A stretch of 64,000 nucleotides of DNA from Nymphaea colorata. Its lineage: Eukaryota > Streptophyta > Magnoliopsida > Nymphaeales > Nymphaeaceae. The translations under genes and the position numbers were made by a program. The notes beneath the pieces are model-generated. The model made no database searches, had not been told where the DNA came from, and saw only the letters and a list, made by a program, of their open reading frames with translations. Each line of letters starts with the position of its first letter. Position 1 is the first letter of the stretch. Location: contig NC_045151.1 in NCBI RefSeq assembly GCF_008831285.2, forward strand, positions 8,261,682-8,325,681. Direction: 5' to 3'. Positions 12,340 through 22,913 of the stretch are shown piece after piece.

Positions 12340-12723
12340 TTATTTTGGTGAATAAACAAATTGTATTAAGTGGGTATGGGACACCACACTGTTGCATATT
12401 TGATATAGTCTTTTGGTGAATATTGAATTAATGATTGAGAGGTTTTTTGGGGCTTGTATATATTTTGTTTGAATGCCTCCAATATGTTTGTTCAAATGCC
12501 CACCGGAGCATTTAGTTAAGCAAAAACAAATACTACCAATTGAATTTGGAATACTTCGAGAAAAAGGAATATATATACTCGAAAGGTAACAGGGTGATGC
12601 CACAAAATTAAGCATCTCCTTGGGTATGTTTCCATCCAACTTATTTTTTGCAAAGAGTAATAGAGGTAACTGACTAGAAAGGCTGCCAAATAATGGATGT
12701 AGGAATCTGACACCTACAACTGT
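12340..12723 (-). pseudogene. LRR receptor-like protein pseudogene, downstream half
   Basis: On the minus strand the sequence reads as leucine-rich repeats of the plant receptor-kinase type (FLS2/EFR/Xa21 class): FLHPLFGSLSSQLPLLLFAK then NKLDGNIPKEMLNFV, and later FSRSIPNSIGS and SGGHLNKHIGG. The consensus spacing of LxxLxxLxLxxNxLxGxIP is visible, but frameshifts and stops interrupt it. The reading picks up where the upstream half at 18052-18440 stops; hAT element B sits exactly between. No kinase domain is present. Receptors of this class sense ligands at the plasma membrane; this fragment is not functional. Confidence 0.72.
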
Positions 12724-12731
12724 AGTGGTGC
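12724..12731 (+). repeat. Target-site duplication of hAT element B, left copy
   Basis: AGTGGTGC directly precedes the terminal CAGAGGCGGAG and is repeated exactly at 18044-18051. An 8-bp duplication is diagnostic of hAT insertion. Confidence 0.92.
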
Positions 12732-13684
12732 CAGAGGCGGAGGGAGGGGGGGCCACCTCGGCCATGGCCTTGCCCAGGGCATGAAAAAAAAATTATATTT
12801 GAAAAATCAATTTTTTTTAGTTTGGCCCAACCCGCTGCTCATCTTGGCCCTACCCTATTTCGCGGGCCCGTGCTCTCTCTCGCTCACTCACTCCCTCTTT
12901 GGCCCTACCCTATTTTGCCGGCCCCGCCCTCTCTCTCGCTCGCTCGCTCACTCGCTCCCTGTCCTGACCCATAACCACAACACAACCCTCTCTCTCGCTC
13001 GCTCCCTCCCTAGCCCACAACATAGGGGCCCTCTCTCTCACTCGCTCCCTCCCTGGCCCATAGCACAGGCGAATCGCCAACCCCACCCTCTCTCTCGCGC
13101 TCTGGACTTTCCATCTGTCTGACTGCCTCTGATAGATTTCTGCCAAGTACCAAGGTATGAGTATGGTCTCCCATAGTAGCTGTTCAACCTGTTCTTGGTC
13201 ATTGGCACTTGGCCAGACCAGATAGATATTTCTAAAATCATTAATCTGCATCGTCTTATTTTTTCCATTGTTTTGTATTCGGTTCAATCGTGGATTTGTG
13301 AGAATTCCTGGTAGAAACTGTTCTCTTCTTGGTTATTTTGTTTTATGTTGGTTCTCTCTCACAAATCTTTGCCCCTTTACTAAGCATTTCAAGGAATTTC
13401 AGTTTTCCCCAACTTCTTTTGTTAATTTATATAGTCATATAAATTGTAGAAACTAAAAATTTGCTTCGGCTTTTAAAAGCCAAGTTATTGAATTTCTGCC
13501 ACTTAGCTTAGTTATTTTTCTCATAAGAGATTATGCTGGTCTGCTAGAAGGTCCAGTAGTGTTTACGAGTTCATGGCTTGAAGTTGGTGCCTTTGCAATA
13601 GAGTTTATAGCTTTAATAATATTGTTCCCTCTTGATATCGAGAAGAGATCGAGATTGGCTTTAAGCTTATTTGCAATCCTCTGC

Positions 13685-13783
13685 ATGTTTTGATGATAAA
13701 AAAATATCTTATAGATGGTAGTACTAGCTTCTGCATGTTTTGATGATAAAAAATATCTTATAGATGGTAGTACTAGCTTCTTT
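13685..13783 (+). repeat. Tandem duplication of about 50 bp inside hAT element B
   Basis: The segment beginning CTGCATGTTTTGATGATAAA and ending GGTAGTACTAGCTT occurs twice in a row with only one adenine difference, so it is a recent duplication. Confidence 0.9.
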
Positions 13784-15062
13784 GTAGTTGATCCTTACTG
13801 CTAGTTAAACACCATGAACACTAGTAAGAATGTTTTAATGCATTTTCCACAAATTGGACACTGCGAAGCTGAACTCTATAGTTTATTTAGCAAACAATAT
13901 TGGATTGTACTTGATAATTCTTGGGTTTGTATATATTTATACGAGAAACTATAAATCATATGCAATTATGCTCATGTTGGATCCAGATATGAAAATAAAA
14001 AAATTCATGTGGAGTTCATAGGATCAAACTGCTTATGTAGATTAACTGATTCACACCCTTTCTTCTATTTTATGTGTCTATTGTTTGCACTTTGCAAATG
14101 TGGACCAAGATTTTCCAGTGCTTCTGAACTTTGCGTAATATTTCGTCGAGAACTTTGTGAAACAAGGAGTCATTTCTTCATTTGCATGCATACATGTTTG
14201 CAAGCATCTTGACTCTAAGTTGATGTGTTTTGCCCTGTTGTACTACTGCGAACACCATAATGGTTCCACTCTGTTAATCATATTTTTCCTAGGTTAATCA
14301 GTTTTATATAAGAGGTTGAAGTTAAACTGTCTATCCAAGGAAATCTAATGTTTTGGTCGACTCTAGTATAAAAATTTACTGAATCGCATGTTATTGTGTC
14401 CTGTCTGGCTTTGGGTCAGGTATAGGCCATGTTAACCAGGTGTCTGATAGACTGATAGTAAAACACATATGCTACATTTAAAACAAAATTTGATGCCAAG
14501 GATTAGGAGAAGAAAAAAAAAACGCTAATGTTATCTATAGGTGCATCCTTGTGAATTATCATGGGTAATGCCTTAATGGGTTTCTTCTAACCTTGATGTG
14601 TATCTATGTGTTTCTTGCAGATTTGTTCAAGGAAAAGCCTCAACTTGGTGTGACTTTTTTGGAAGGTGGATAGAGGGTAAGCAGAATTGCAGAAGGGTTT
14701 GTGAGTTTCGTGTTGGTCGATTTAGATTCGTTGGATGGTTGGAATTTTTTTATCTAGTTGGAGTCTCTCTCCCTTCTTGTTCTTCCTCTCGGTGAGTTTC
14801 AAGTTATTGCTCTTGGCGATTTTGTTACTAAATTTGTGTTGGCTTATCTTGGCAAAATCTTGGTGCTTGTCTAAAATGTTCATCTGGTTAAATGTCAAGC
14901 TGCCAATTTAGAATATGAATATCGTGCTATGCTTTAAAATTTGACAAGTAGTCTAGCTTAGAATCTGATCTTTCCCAGATAAAGTATTAAATATAATCTA
15001 AAATGTTTAAATCTTGTTATCTATTTTAAATTTCAAGTTTTTTGTGTTAGCTTATTGAGAAG

Positions 15063-17455
15063 ATGATGAAAAATATTCAAGTTTATAAAAAAAACAAGTT
15101 ATTGATCAAGAGGGAGAATACCAAGAAGAAGAAAACCAAGAGAGAGAAAACCAAAATGTCAGTTGTTCTAGTCCCAAAGCTCTTGATGTTGTTCTTTTTG
15201 ACTCAGATTATCCACCTTTTAAGTATTCAAAAATTGAAACTGTAGAAAACATCATGCATGATCCAGGGTTGCAATGTCCTATATGGGAGATATCAGTAAA
15301 TGAGAGAGATGAAGTTAGGCGATCATATATTAATTATGGGTCATATCAGCACAAGCTTCATAGATATCCAGTGTCAGGTTCTTCAAATCATCCTCGTAAA
15401 TTTCAAGCTTCATGATTTCAAAAATTTTCATGGTTAGAATATTCTCCCAAGACAAATAGTGTATATTGTTTGTCATGTTATCTTTTCAATACTCTAGATT
15501 CAAATGACCATTCATTTATTACTAAAGGATTCAAAGCTTGGAAGAGGGTGGGTGGTAGTATGAAAACATGTGCATTTCGTACTCATGAAGGGGCAAGTCA
15601 AAATTCGCCCCATAATATGAATGAGCCAACATTTAATGACTTAAGTCGTCAAATCAATCACATAGATAAAATGATTGAAAAACAAAGTTCAAAGCTTGTT
15701 CACAACAACCACTTGAGATTGAAGACATCTGTAAACGCAGTTTGTTGGTTAGCATTTCAAGCTTATACTTTTAGAAGCCATGATGAAAGTTCAAGTTCAT
15801 TGAATCAATGTAACTTTATTGAGTTCATTAAAAGTTTAGCTAGTTATAATGATAGAGTTGCACAAGTTGTATTGGATAATGCTCCAAAGAATGCTAAATA
15901 TATATCACCAACAACTCACAAAGAAATTTTACATGTTTTTGCAAGTAAAGTGGGGGCTAATATAGAAGAAATTGGTGATACTAAATATTGTATCATTATT
16001 GATCAAGCTCGAGATGAGTCCAAGAGAGAGCAAATGGCTATTGTTCTTAGATTTGTTAATAAGCAAAGTCAAGTTCAAGAGCGATTTTTAGATGTTGTGC
16101 ATGTAAGGGATACTACAATAATTACTTTGAAGAATGCAATTTCTACTTTGTTGTCTCAATATAATCTTAACATTCAAGATATACAGGGTCAATGATATGA
16201 TAGTGCTAGTAATATGCGAGGTGAATGGAATGGATGTCCTTATGCATATTATGTTCATTGTTTTGTTCATAGATTACAACTTGCACTTGTTGCGGCTTCA
16301 AAAGAACTTGCACATGTTCATCAATTTTTTGAACAGTTAACATATGTAATTAATGTTGTTAGTGTAAGCAGTAAACGTAATGATAAATTGCATGAAGCTC
16401 AAACAAATGAATTTGCATTTAAAATTGCTATAGATGAACTTGGAACAAGAAGATGACTTAATCAAATTGGGTCACTACAGCGGCTTGGTGATACTAGATG
16501 AGGATCTCATTTTTTGTCTGTGTGCAGTTTAATAAAAAAGTTCAATGCAACATGTGTAGTATTGGAAAATTTAAGAGACAATGAATCAACATATCAAATA
16601 CAGGGTGAAGGTCTTTTAGCTTATGACATGATCACAACATTTGACTTTGTATTTATTTTGCATTTGGTACAAGAAATTTTGGGACAGAGTGATACTCTTT
16701 ATCAGTCATTGCAAAGGCAAAGACAAAACATTTTAAATGCAATGACTATATTTTATAATTCAAAAAAGTTCCTACAAGAACTTAGGGAGAATGGTTGGGA
16801 TTCATTTATAAATACTATGAGAGCATTTTGTATGACACATGATATCCCTATTCCAGATATGAATGCTTAATATTTTGTCAGAAGATCACGTTATCGTCGT
16901 GAACATAGTTTTATTACAGTGAGATATCATTATCATGTTGATATTTTTATTGTTGTCATTGATTCTCAGGAGTTAAACAGTAGAATTAATGAAAATTTTA
17001 TGAAAATACTACATATGAGTCATTTAATGCACAAGATGCATACACTCTTGCACAAAAGTTTTATCATGAAGATTTTCTAGACTCAAATCTTATGAGTTTA
17101 AATTATCAGTTGAGACATTATAAGAATGATATTTGTCATCATCCAAGTTTTGAAAATTTGTGTACACTATCAGATGTATGTCAAGCAATGGTACGTAGTA
17201 GGAAAAATGAAAATATCCTTATGTATACAGGTTGCTTAGTCTCATTCTAACGCTTCCTATCTCCACTGCAACCATAGAAAGGGCATTCTCTACTATGAAA
17301 CATATTAAAACAATGTTGCATAACAAGTGGAGGATGAATTCTTTGTAGATTGTTTTCTTTTGTATATTGAGAAAGAAATTGCTCAAATATTTGATTTCAA
17401 TGATATTATTGATACCTTTTACAAGATGAAATGTCGTAGAACACAATTGCAATAG
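15063..17455 (+). pseudogene. TTF-type zinc finger hAT transposase of element B
   Basis: Reading from ATG 15063, an Asn/Gln/Glu-rich head leads, after an apparent one-base slip in an adenine run, into the TTF-type zinc finger region (ALDVVLFDSDYPPFKYSK, then HRYPVSGSSNHPRKFQ, and VYCLSCYLF near 15460-15485). The DUF4371-like part follows: KTSVNAVCWLAFQAYTFRSH and SLASYNDRVAQVVLDNAPKN. Next come YDSASNMRGEWNG, the C-terminal catalytic part, and the hAT dimerisation block LPISTATIERAFSTMKHIKT (about 17250-17310). Stops at about 15413, 16194, 16456, 16500 and 16870 break it; two replace tryptophan codons conserved in the family and at least one replaces glycine. Otherwise the frame is long and clean, so decay is fairly recent. 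Confidence 0.88.
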
Positions 17456-17939
17456 GTAAAGTATTTTGTTGCATCATTTTTATATTAATGTTCATTTGAG
17501 TCATTATTCAATAATAAATGATGAAGTTTTTGTTTATATTTTATTGTGTAGGTGAATGAATGATGATATGTAACTGCTTTCAATAAAAACAGAGGCAATT
17601 TAAAACTAATTGTGTTACATAGAAAGAATAAAAACTACTTGTTTTAGGTAAGTAACATTTATTTTTTAGGTTTTGGAGTTTATAGATGTATTTTTTTGCT
17701 ATATTTTGAGTTGTGATATTAGTATGTCCACCTTATGCTCACTGCTCACACTTACGTCACTATAATAGAAATAGAACACCTTATCTGTTAAGGGCAGATC
17801 ACGCTTTGTGCTAATGACACAAGCAATTATTAAATATGTCGTAGGATAGGTCGTGCTTCACGTTCATGACGTGCAGTTATATACGACATATATTCACTTC
17901 TACTAGATTGTGGTTTGCAAATATTATCTAAAGTGTGTG

Positions 17940-17941
17940 AG

Positions 17942-17975
<34 letters not shown>

Positions 17976-17992
17976 TATATAATATATTATAG
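17940..17992. repeat. AT microsatellite
   Basis: A run of TA dinucleotides near the right end of hAT element B, followed by ATATATTATATAATATATTAT. Confidence 0.9.
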
Positions 17993-18043
17993 TTCGTTAG
18001 ACTGTTTGGCCCGCCCCTGAAAAAAATCCTGGCTTCGCCCCTG

Positions 18044-18051
18044 AGTGGTGC
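18044..18051 (+). repeat. Target-site duplication of hAT element B, right copy
   Basis: AGTGGTGC directly follows the terminal CGCCCCTG and exactly matches 12724-12731. Confidence 0.92.
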
Positions 18052-18440
18052 TAGAGAGTGGAAGCATTTTATAGACAAGCTAGTGTTTGGTCTTTCAAGT
18101 ACATTGCCACCCATAAAAAGGGTATTCAGTTTGTGCAACATAAAGAGCAAATTGGTGGGGAGGCTTCATGAGATGGAATTTGGTGCTAGAGCAGATATTT
18201 TAATTATTGAAGATGAAAGTTGTTCTGTAATATTAATTGGACCCATTGAAATTACAATAAGGTGTGAAGATGGCCGAATTCTGCTGGTAGTGGTCCTCTA
18301 CTGTTGTTCTTGAATGTTATCATATTCTCCATCAAAGAGAGGTTGTTTCCTGTGAGCAAATGATGACCCATAAGTAAGATCCTCGGTTTTGGGAAGGCCT
18401 GCCAAATTTTGACTGTTTGAAGCACCTGGGACTTGGGCTT
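18052..18440 (-). pseudogene. LRR receptor-like protein pseudogene, upstream half
   Basis: The minus strand gives LRR-type pieces in two frames: NMITFKNNSRGPLPAEFGHL (near 18250-18320), and SALAPNSISRSLPTNLLFML followed by HKLNTLFMGGNVLERPNTS (18075-18230). In intact relatives this is the stretch N-terminal to the piece at 12340-12723. The insertion point falls inside one repeat unit. Stops and at least one frameshift show decay. I cannot tell from this fragment whether the parent gene was a receptor kinase or a receptor-like protein. Confidence 0.68.
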
Positions 18441-18454
18441 GGTTCAATCATAGA

Positions 18455-18830
18455 AACAAAAAATGCATTTTTTTTGAAAAAAATGCGAAAAAACCCAATA
18501 AATTAAATGACCGTTTAAAACTAAAAAAAAGACATTTTTTTTTAAAAAAACGTTAAAAGTGAAAAAGACATGTTTTTAATGCGCTTTTTATGCGCTTTTT
18601 CACTTTTTTCACTTGTCAGTATTTTTAATGCAAAATAGTTTTTTTTATTTTATATTTTTTATTTGTTGCAAATCTACTTATTTTTTATGCTTGTGTTATT
18701 AGTTTCTCACTTATTTTATTTCCCTTGTTTTTAATTTTTTTTTAGTTTTTAAAAATTTACCATATTTTGCTCGCTTTTTTCAAGCTCGCCTTATTATATC
18801 CAAAAAAACCTCGTTGTTTAAAATTTCGAT
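18455..18830. repeat. A/T-rich low-complexity sequence with a hairpin
   Basis: Long A and T runs are broken by AAAAGTGAAAAAG and its inverted copy CTTTTTCACTTTTT at about 18555-18610, and by GCGCTTTTTATGCGCTTTTT. It could fold back on itself. No coding signal. Confidence 0.6.
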
Positions 18831-19149
18831 ACGTTATTTGTGACTATGAGTCCAATGAAGAACAAATAAAAAAGAGAATCAGCACAATGGTGGTCTTGGC
18901 AGCCATTACTTATGTCTTAGTGAGGAGTTGAATAATCTACAAATATATTTTGTGGGTATCTAGGCAATCTCCTACGCCATGTTATGAAACAAAAGAAGGT
19001 AGCCCTGGCTAAATAGTCCACAAAAACTACCATTTAATTGGTGGTCTTTGGGGCTTCCATAAATTGTTGTAGAATTATTTCTGTACAAGTGTAAAAAGGT
19101 TTGTCTTTGGTGAGAAAGGGATAAAGGTTTTACAGGCAGCTCACAGCTG

Positions 19150-19335
19150 CAGGAGGGTACAGGGCGGGGTCATTTGGTCATTAAAAAAAGAAAAGTGAGT
19201 CTTCGTCCATCGCTGTCAGTGAAGGAGCCTATTTGTGACTATGAAGTAAAACTGGAGGATCTCTTTGTCGGTCTTCAAAAGTTAAGGGCCGTTGTGTTAT
19301 AGGCTTAAAACGTGAGCGTCCATTTGTAAATTTTA
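19150..19335 (-). repeat. Right arm of the large inverted repeat
   Basis: The reverse complement of this block matches 11965-12150. It shares GCCTATAACACA, TTAACTTTTGAAG, AGTTTTACTT and the outer AATTTACAAATGGACGCTCA against AATTACACATAGACACTCAT. The arms lie about 7.2 kb apart, or about 1.9 kb once hAT element B is discounted, which is a plausible transposon size. Confidence 0.65.
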
Positions 19336-20480
19336 CTTAATTATCAGTTAGGATTTTCAGTGTTAGAGTTATTTAGTTAGAGTACTAGTATAGGTGTCCT
19401 TATCATTTATTTATCTTCCGCATGGTGTCCTTTCTACTATATGACTTTTATTTCTACAAGTTTAGGGACGCATTCAAGAGCTTATGGAAGAATATTTATT
19501 GGAATGAAAGGAGAAAAGTATCCTTGGACGTGTAGAAGGCCTGGAGAAGTCTAGTTGGATCTTATTTGTCAAATTTGTTTGTTTGTTTGGTTTGGTTGAG
19601 TGCTTGTAATAGTGAATAGCACAATTAGTTTTGGGTTCAACGATTAATAAAGTGAGGTTTATCTGGACATTGGATTGTGGATGTATCCTGTTCCTTGTGG
19701 GATCAGCCGTACAATATTTTTGGGAATTCAGTTTCTAAATTTGGTGGCTGAATTTCTCATAGAAAATATCTTTCTACAAGATTTCACTGCCAAAGAGAAA
19801 CCATTATTTTGGGCCACTTTTTGGTATCTGAGTAGCTTACATAATCCAGAATTGGCTCCTAAAATTTCAAAATTTTAGAGTTTTAGAACTAAAGTTACAG
19901 ATTTTTCACTGACTCTCTACTTTTGTACTAAAAAAGCAAAATTCTGCAATCTTTGTTTTCTGGACCAAATTGGCCAGTTTTTATTCTCTGTAGAAAACTG
20001 AATTTTGGGGACTTAATATTGCCCGTTCTTATTCAAAATGTCTAGTCTCTATTCTACATTTTTGTTTGATGTAAGGAGCCCTCCGCGCGCACGACCCCCC
20101 ATGTCTGTTAGTTTACATAAGCTTTTGAACCTATCAAAATTCTCGAGGGACTTCAAATTCGAATTTGCGAGGAAGGGCAATGATTCCTCATGCCTTTGAG
20201 TATGTTTTCTATGTCTTGTTCTGTGCTTGCATTGCTGGGAGGGTCTCCTGTATGTTTTGTGTGCTTCCGGGATTGATTTTTGGCTTATCTATCACAAAGG
20301 GTAGTTTAACTGAAACCCACCATGATTTCAGGCCATACAGTAGTGTATGCAAAGGCAGCGTATTCTTGCGGGGCCTCTTCATCCATTGGAGCCAAAGTCC
20401 CTGCACATCTTGACATGATCGCAAAGTAATCCATTATGACCAATCGGGTAGAGCGTCAGGTATCGACCTTGTTTCGAGTC
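19336..20480. other. No gene identified
   Basis: Open stretches here (for example 19675-19878 and 20165-20413 on the plus strand) resemble no family I know and have no clear splice context. I treat them as chance ORFs. Confidence 0.5.
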
Positions 20481-20489
20481 CAGGGCTTG

Positions 20490-20760
20490 GACATGAATCT
20501 AGATCCAGATCTAGGGCTGAGATTTGAACGTAGATTCAGATCTAGAGCTACAATTTGGACCTAGATTTGGATGTAAAGCTTGATCATGGATGAAGGATTA
20601 GATCTGGGGCTAGGATTAGAGCTGGATTTGGATTATAGCTAGGATATGGGGCTACGATCTAGGCGTAGATTCAAATCTTGGGCAAGGATTTGGTCTGACC
20701 TAAATCTGATTATATGGATCAAATTTGGATGGGAATTGAATTTTGGATCCAATACCAAGA
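20490..20760. repeat. Degenerate short tandem repeat (GATCTAGGGCT-like)
   Basis: Variants of TAGATCCAGATCTAGGGCT and TAGGATTTGGAT recur many times with irregular spacing, so this is a decayed simple-sequence array with no coding meaning. Confidence 0.6.
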
Positions 20761-21379
20761 AACTAGGCCTACCTAGAATCTTCTTTAGATTTACATAGTC
20801 ATAAAAATGGCCACAAATAATTGGAAATAACTTTGAAATGTTGAGAAATATGGGAATTAGACAACTTTGAAGTTTTGGAGTATTTACAGGGTGCAATTTA
20901 GTCTATAGTTACCAAAAGCAGGTGGGAGGGTTTGTTCTAGTGCACGATTTAAGTCAGATATCAAAAAATGGTGGATGGCACTTATTGCTATAATATTCTC
21001 TTGACATACCTGTAAAAAATTCGGGTAATATTTTCAAATGGGTAACCATAGAAATGATACTTTGATTCTGCAATTACAATATGACTTTGTAAATGAAACA
21101 TGACTTTGAAAAAAAGCACGATGGCGAGGAGATATGTTGTTGAATACCTCATACGGTCTTGTGACTTTCTAATAGCTTTTTTGTAGTTTTGTCTTCTTGG
21201 TCGACTTCTTGTTCAACAAGACTCACTGGGATACTACGTTTTCTTTTTCATGGCATTCAATTCTTGTGGCTAAAGAAGAAGAAGAGTTGACAGTTTGATC
21301 TATTCTTGAAGCTGTTTTCATTTTCACCAACCACAATACAGGTCGACTCTCCTCCAACCAGTAGTAGCGAGCCGCGTTC

Positions 21380-22107
21380 TGACAGTTACGCGCTATGTTA
21401 CCTGAGTGCAGGGTGCGGGTGTCGGTGCGGCACATCTCAAAAAATTTAGGTGCAGCGGTGCAGTGAGAGTATTTTATTATTTTTATTAAAATAATAAAAT
21501 GCCCTATTCGACTACGTATTAGATCATTCATTTCAAGAAATTATAAGCGACAAGAGAGATTGCTACTTACCTCGAATGGAGGTCACCCTGCAGGGCAGAC
21601 TGCAATCGACGACTTCGTCGGCTCCACTGACCACCAAATGCGACGTATAGAAGAGGGATTCAAAAGAAAAAGGGACGAAGAGAATGAAGGTCGAGGAAGA
21701 GGGATTCAGAAGAAGAAGGGACGAAGACGTCGAAGAGAGATGAAGCCTCAAGGTCCAGGAAGAGGGAAGAAGAAAGAGGGAAGAAGAAGAAGAAGGGAGG
21801 AAGAGGGAAAGGTCGAAGAAGAGGGAAAATCGGAAAGGTTGAGTTAAAAACTCAAAAATAAAAAAAAACTTAAAAGTTTGACCAAATTAGACTTTCTCGC
21901 CTTTGACCGCACCCGACTCGGGTCAAACACGAGTCGGGTGCGAGTTTGAAAAAAACGATTTTAGTCGGGTACGGCTGACCGCACCCGACTCTTATTTGAC
22001 CCATTTGGGTGAGCACCGGGGGCGTACCCGCACCAGCACCGCGTCGACGCGGGTGCGAGACAAAAAAAAACGCACCCAAGTGACACAGGTTACACGCAAC
22101 TGTGCAT
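21380..22107. mobile_element. Candidate non-autonomous inverted-repeat element
   Basis: The left edge (ACAGTTACGCGC.ATGTTACCTG, then GTGCAGGGTGCGGGTG) and the right edge (CGCACCCAAGTGACACAGG, then TTACACGCAACTGT) are imperfect inverted copies of about 40-45 bp. Inside are GGGTGCG/CGCACCC clusters on both flanks, including a CACCCGACTCGGGTCAAACA motif that recurs inverted. The centre is a purine-rich Arg/Lys/Glu-coding-looking stretch (21650-21840), which is low complexity. I found no clear target duplication, so the class is unresolved. Confidence 0.45.
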
Positions 22108-22289
22108 ACCAGTTCATAAAGTTTATTTTATTTACTTATTGATATTTCATGTTTTCTTTTATGAATAAATGAGTTTTTATTTTATTTTTTTTATAACACC
22201 ATTGGGGGGGGAGGGGGGTGATGACCACACAAACCAAAAAAAGAAAACTGATAGTGAAAGTAAAAGCTTACATCACAAAATCTTAGAGG

Positions 22290-22631
22290 TAAGGTTGGGC
22301 GTCCGGCCAGGCCGCCGCCAGCCGGGCCTGGTATGGGCCGGGAAAATCCCGGCCCGAGTCGGGTGCGGGCCTAGGTCCGGGTTGGCTCGGTCTGGCCCGT
22401 TTAGGTTTGGTAAGTTAAAATATATATATATATTTTTTAATTTTTTTGTTTTAATAATATTTTTTATTCTTAATAAATATATTTTATATTTAAAAAATAT
22501 TATTTTATAATTAAAAAATATATTTTTTAATTTAAATGGACCGGGAGCCCGGAAGGAGACCTGGGTCGGGCCGAGCTGGGCTGGCCGGCCAGATCCCGGC
22601 CCGGCCCGACCCGACCCGATACCCACCCTTA
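22290..22631. mobile_element. hAT-like MITE with GC-rich arms and AT-rich core
   Basis: The element begins TAAGGTTGGGCGTCCGGCC and ends CCCGATACCCACCCTTA, so the ends are inverted (TAAGGNTGGG). The arms are rich in GGCCCGGGCC-like strings around a centre almost wholly of A and T. The layout matches the MITE at 29239-29696, but I could not find an 8-bp duplication here. It ends about 280 bp before the ATG of the ACD11-like gene. Confidence 0.6.
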
Positions 22632-22913
22632 CTCCCTTACTTAGGGACGATGAAGGGCAGCAAAGTAAAAGCACTGTAAAAGCGGCTTAAAGCCGATCAA
22701 TTTCTTTATTTCGGCGGTGAGCTGGGAAGGGATATTTTTTGAGCCCCGTAGTCATACCATGGCCCGGAACAACACTGCCAAGCGTCCAAAGCTGTCTCTC
22801 CGAATATTTCTGCTTCAAAGAAAATTGCTAAAGGAAGCCTGGTTTTTTCTGGGGATACGGAGAATAAGGGGTAGGGAGGAAGAGGAGGAGGAAGAGGAAG
22901 TAGAAGAACGGAT
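22632..22913 (+). promoter_or_regulatory. Proximal promoter and 5' leader of the ACD11-like gene
   Basis: About 280 bp separate the MITE from the ATG. The last 60 bp are an AGGAGG-rich purine stretch, as in many plant leaders. I see no convincing TATA box. If transcription starts here, the MITE forms the immediate upstream promoter. Confidence 0.4.

Larger units (their letters stand above)
12732..18043 (+). mobile_element. hAT element B (5.3 kb), TTF-finger transposase type
   Basis: The element starts CAGAGGCGGAGGGAGG and ends CCTGGCTTCGCCCCTG, whose reverse complement is CAGGGGCGAAGCCAGG, so the ends are imperfect inverted repeats. They are flanked by an exact 8-bp duplication. The first 300 bp contain CT-rich low-complexity sequence, and 13.1-15.0 kb is non-coding leader or intron sequence with no recognisable gene. 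The transposase relic lies at 15063-17455, leaving about 600 bp of AT-rich 3' sequence. It is inserted in an LRR pseudogene in opposite orientation. Boundaries are strongly supported; loss of activity follows from the stops in the transposase. Confidence 0.92.

Noticed and set aside
12781-13287. ORFs rich in Ser/Leu/Arg on both strands
   Set aside because: Low-complexity CTCTCTCGCTCGCTC sequence inside hAT element B.
20433-20490. tRNA-like words (GGGTAGAGCGTCAGG and TTTCGAGTCCAGGG)
   Set aside because: No acceptor stem or cloverleaf can be formed around them.
21560-21847. Lys/Arg/Glu-rich ORF of 95 codons
   Set aside because: Purine-rich simple sequence inside a candidate transposable element; no domain.
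22282-22639. Search for an 8-bp duplication at the MITE next to ACD11
   Set aside because: CTTAGAGG on the left and CTCCCTTA on the right do not match, so no duplication is claimed.
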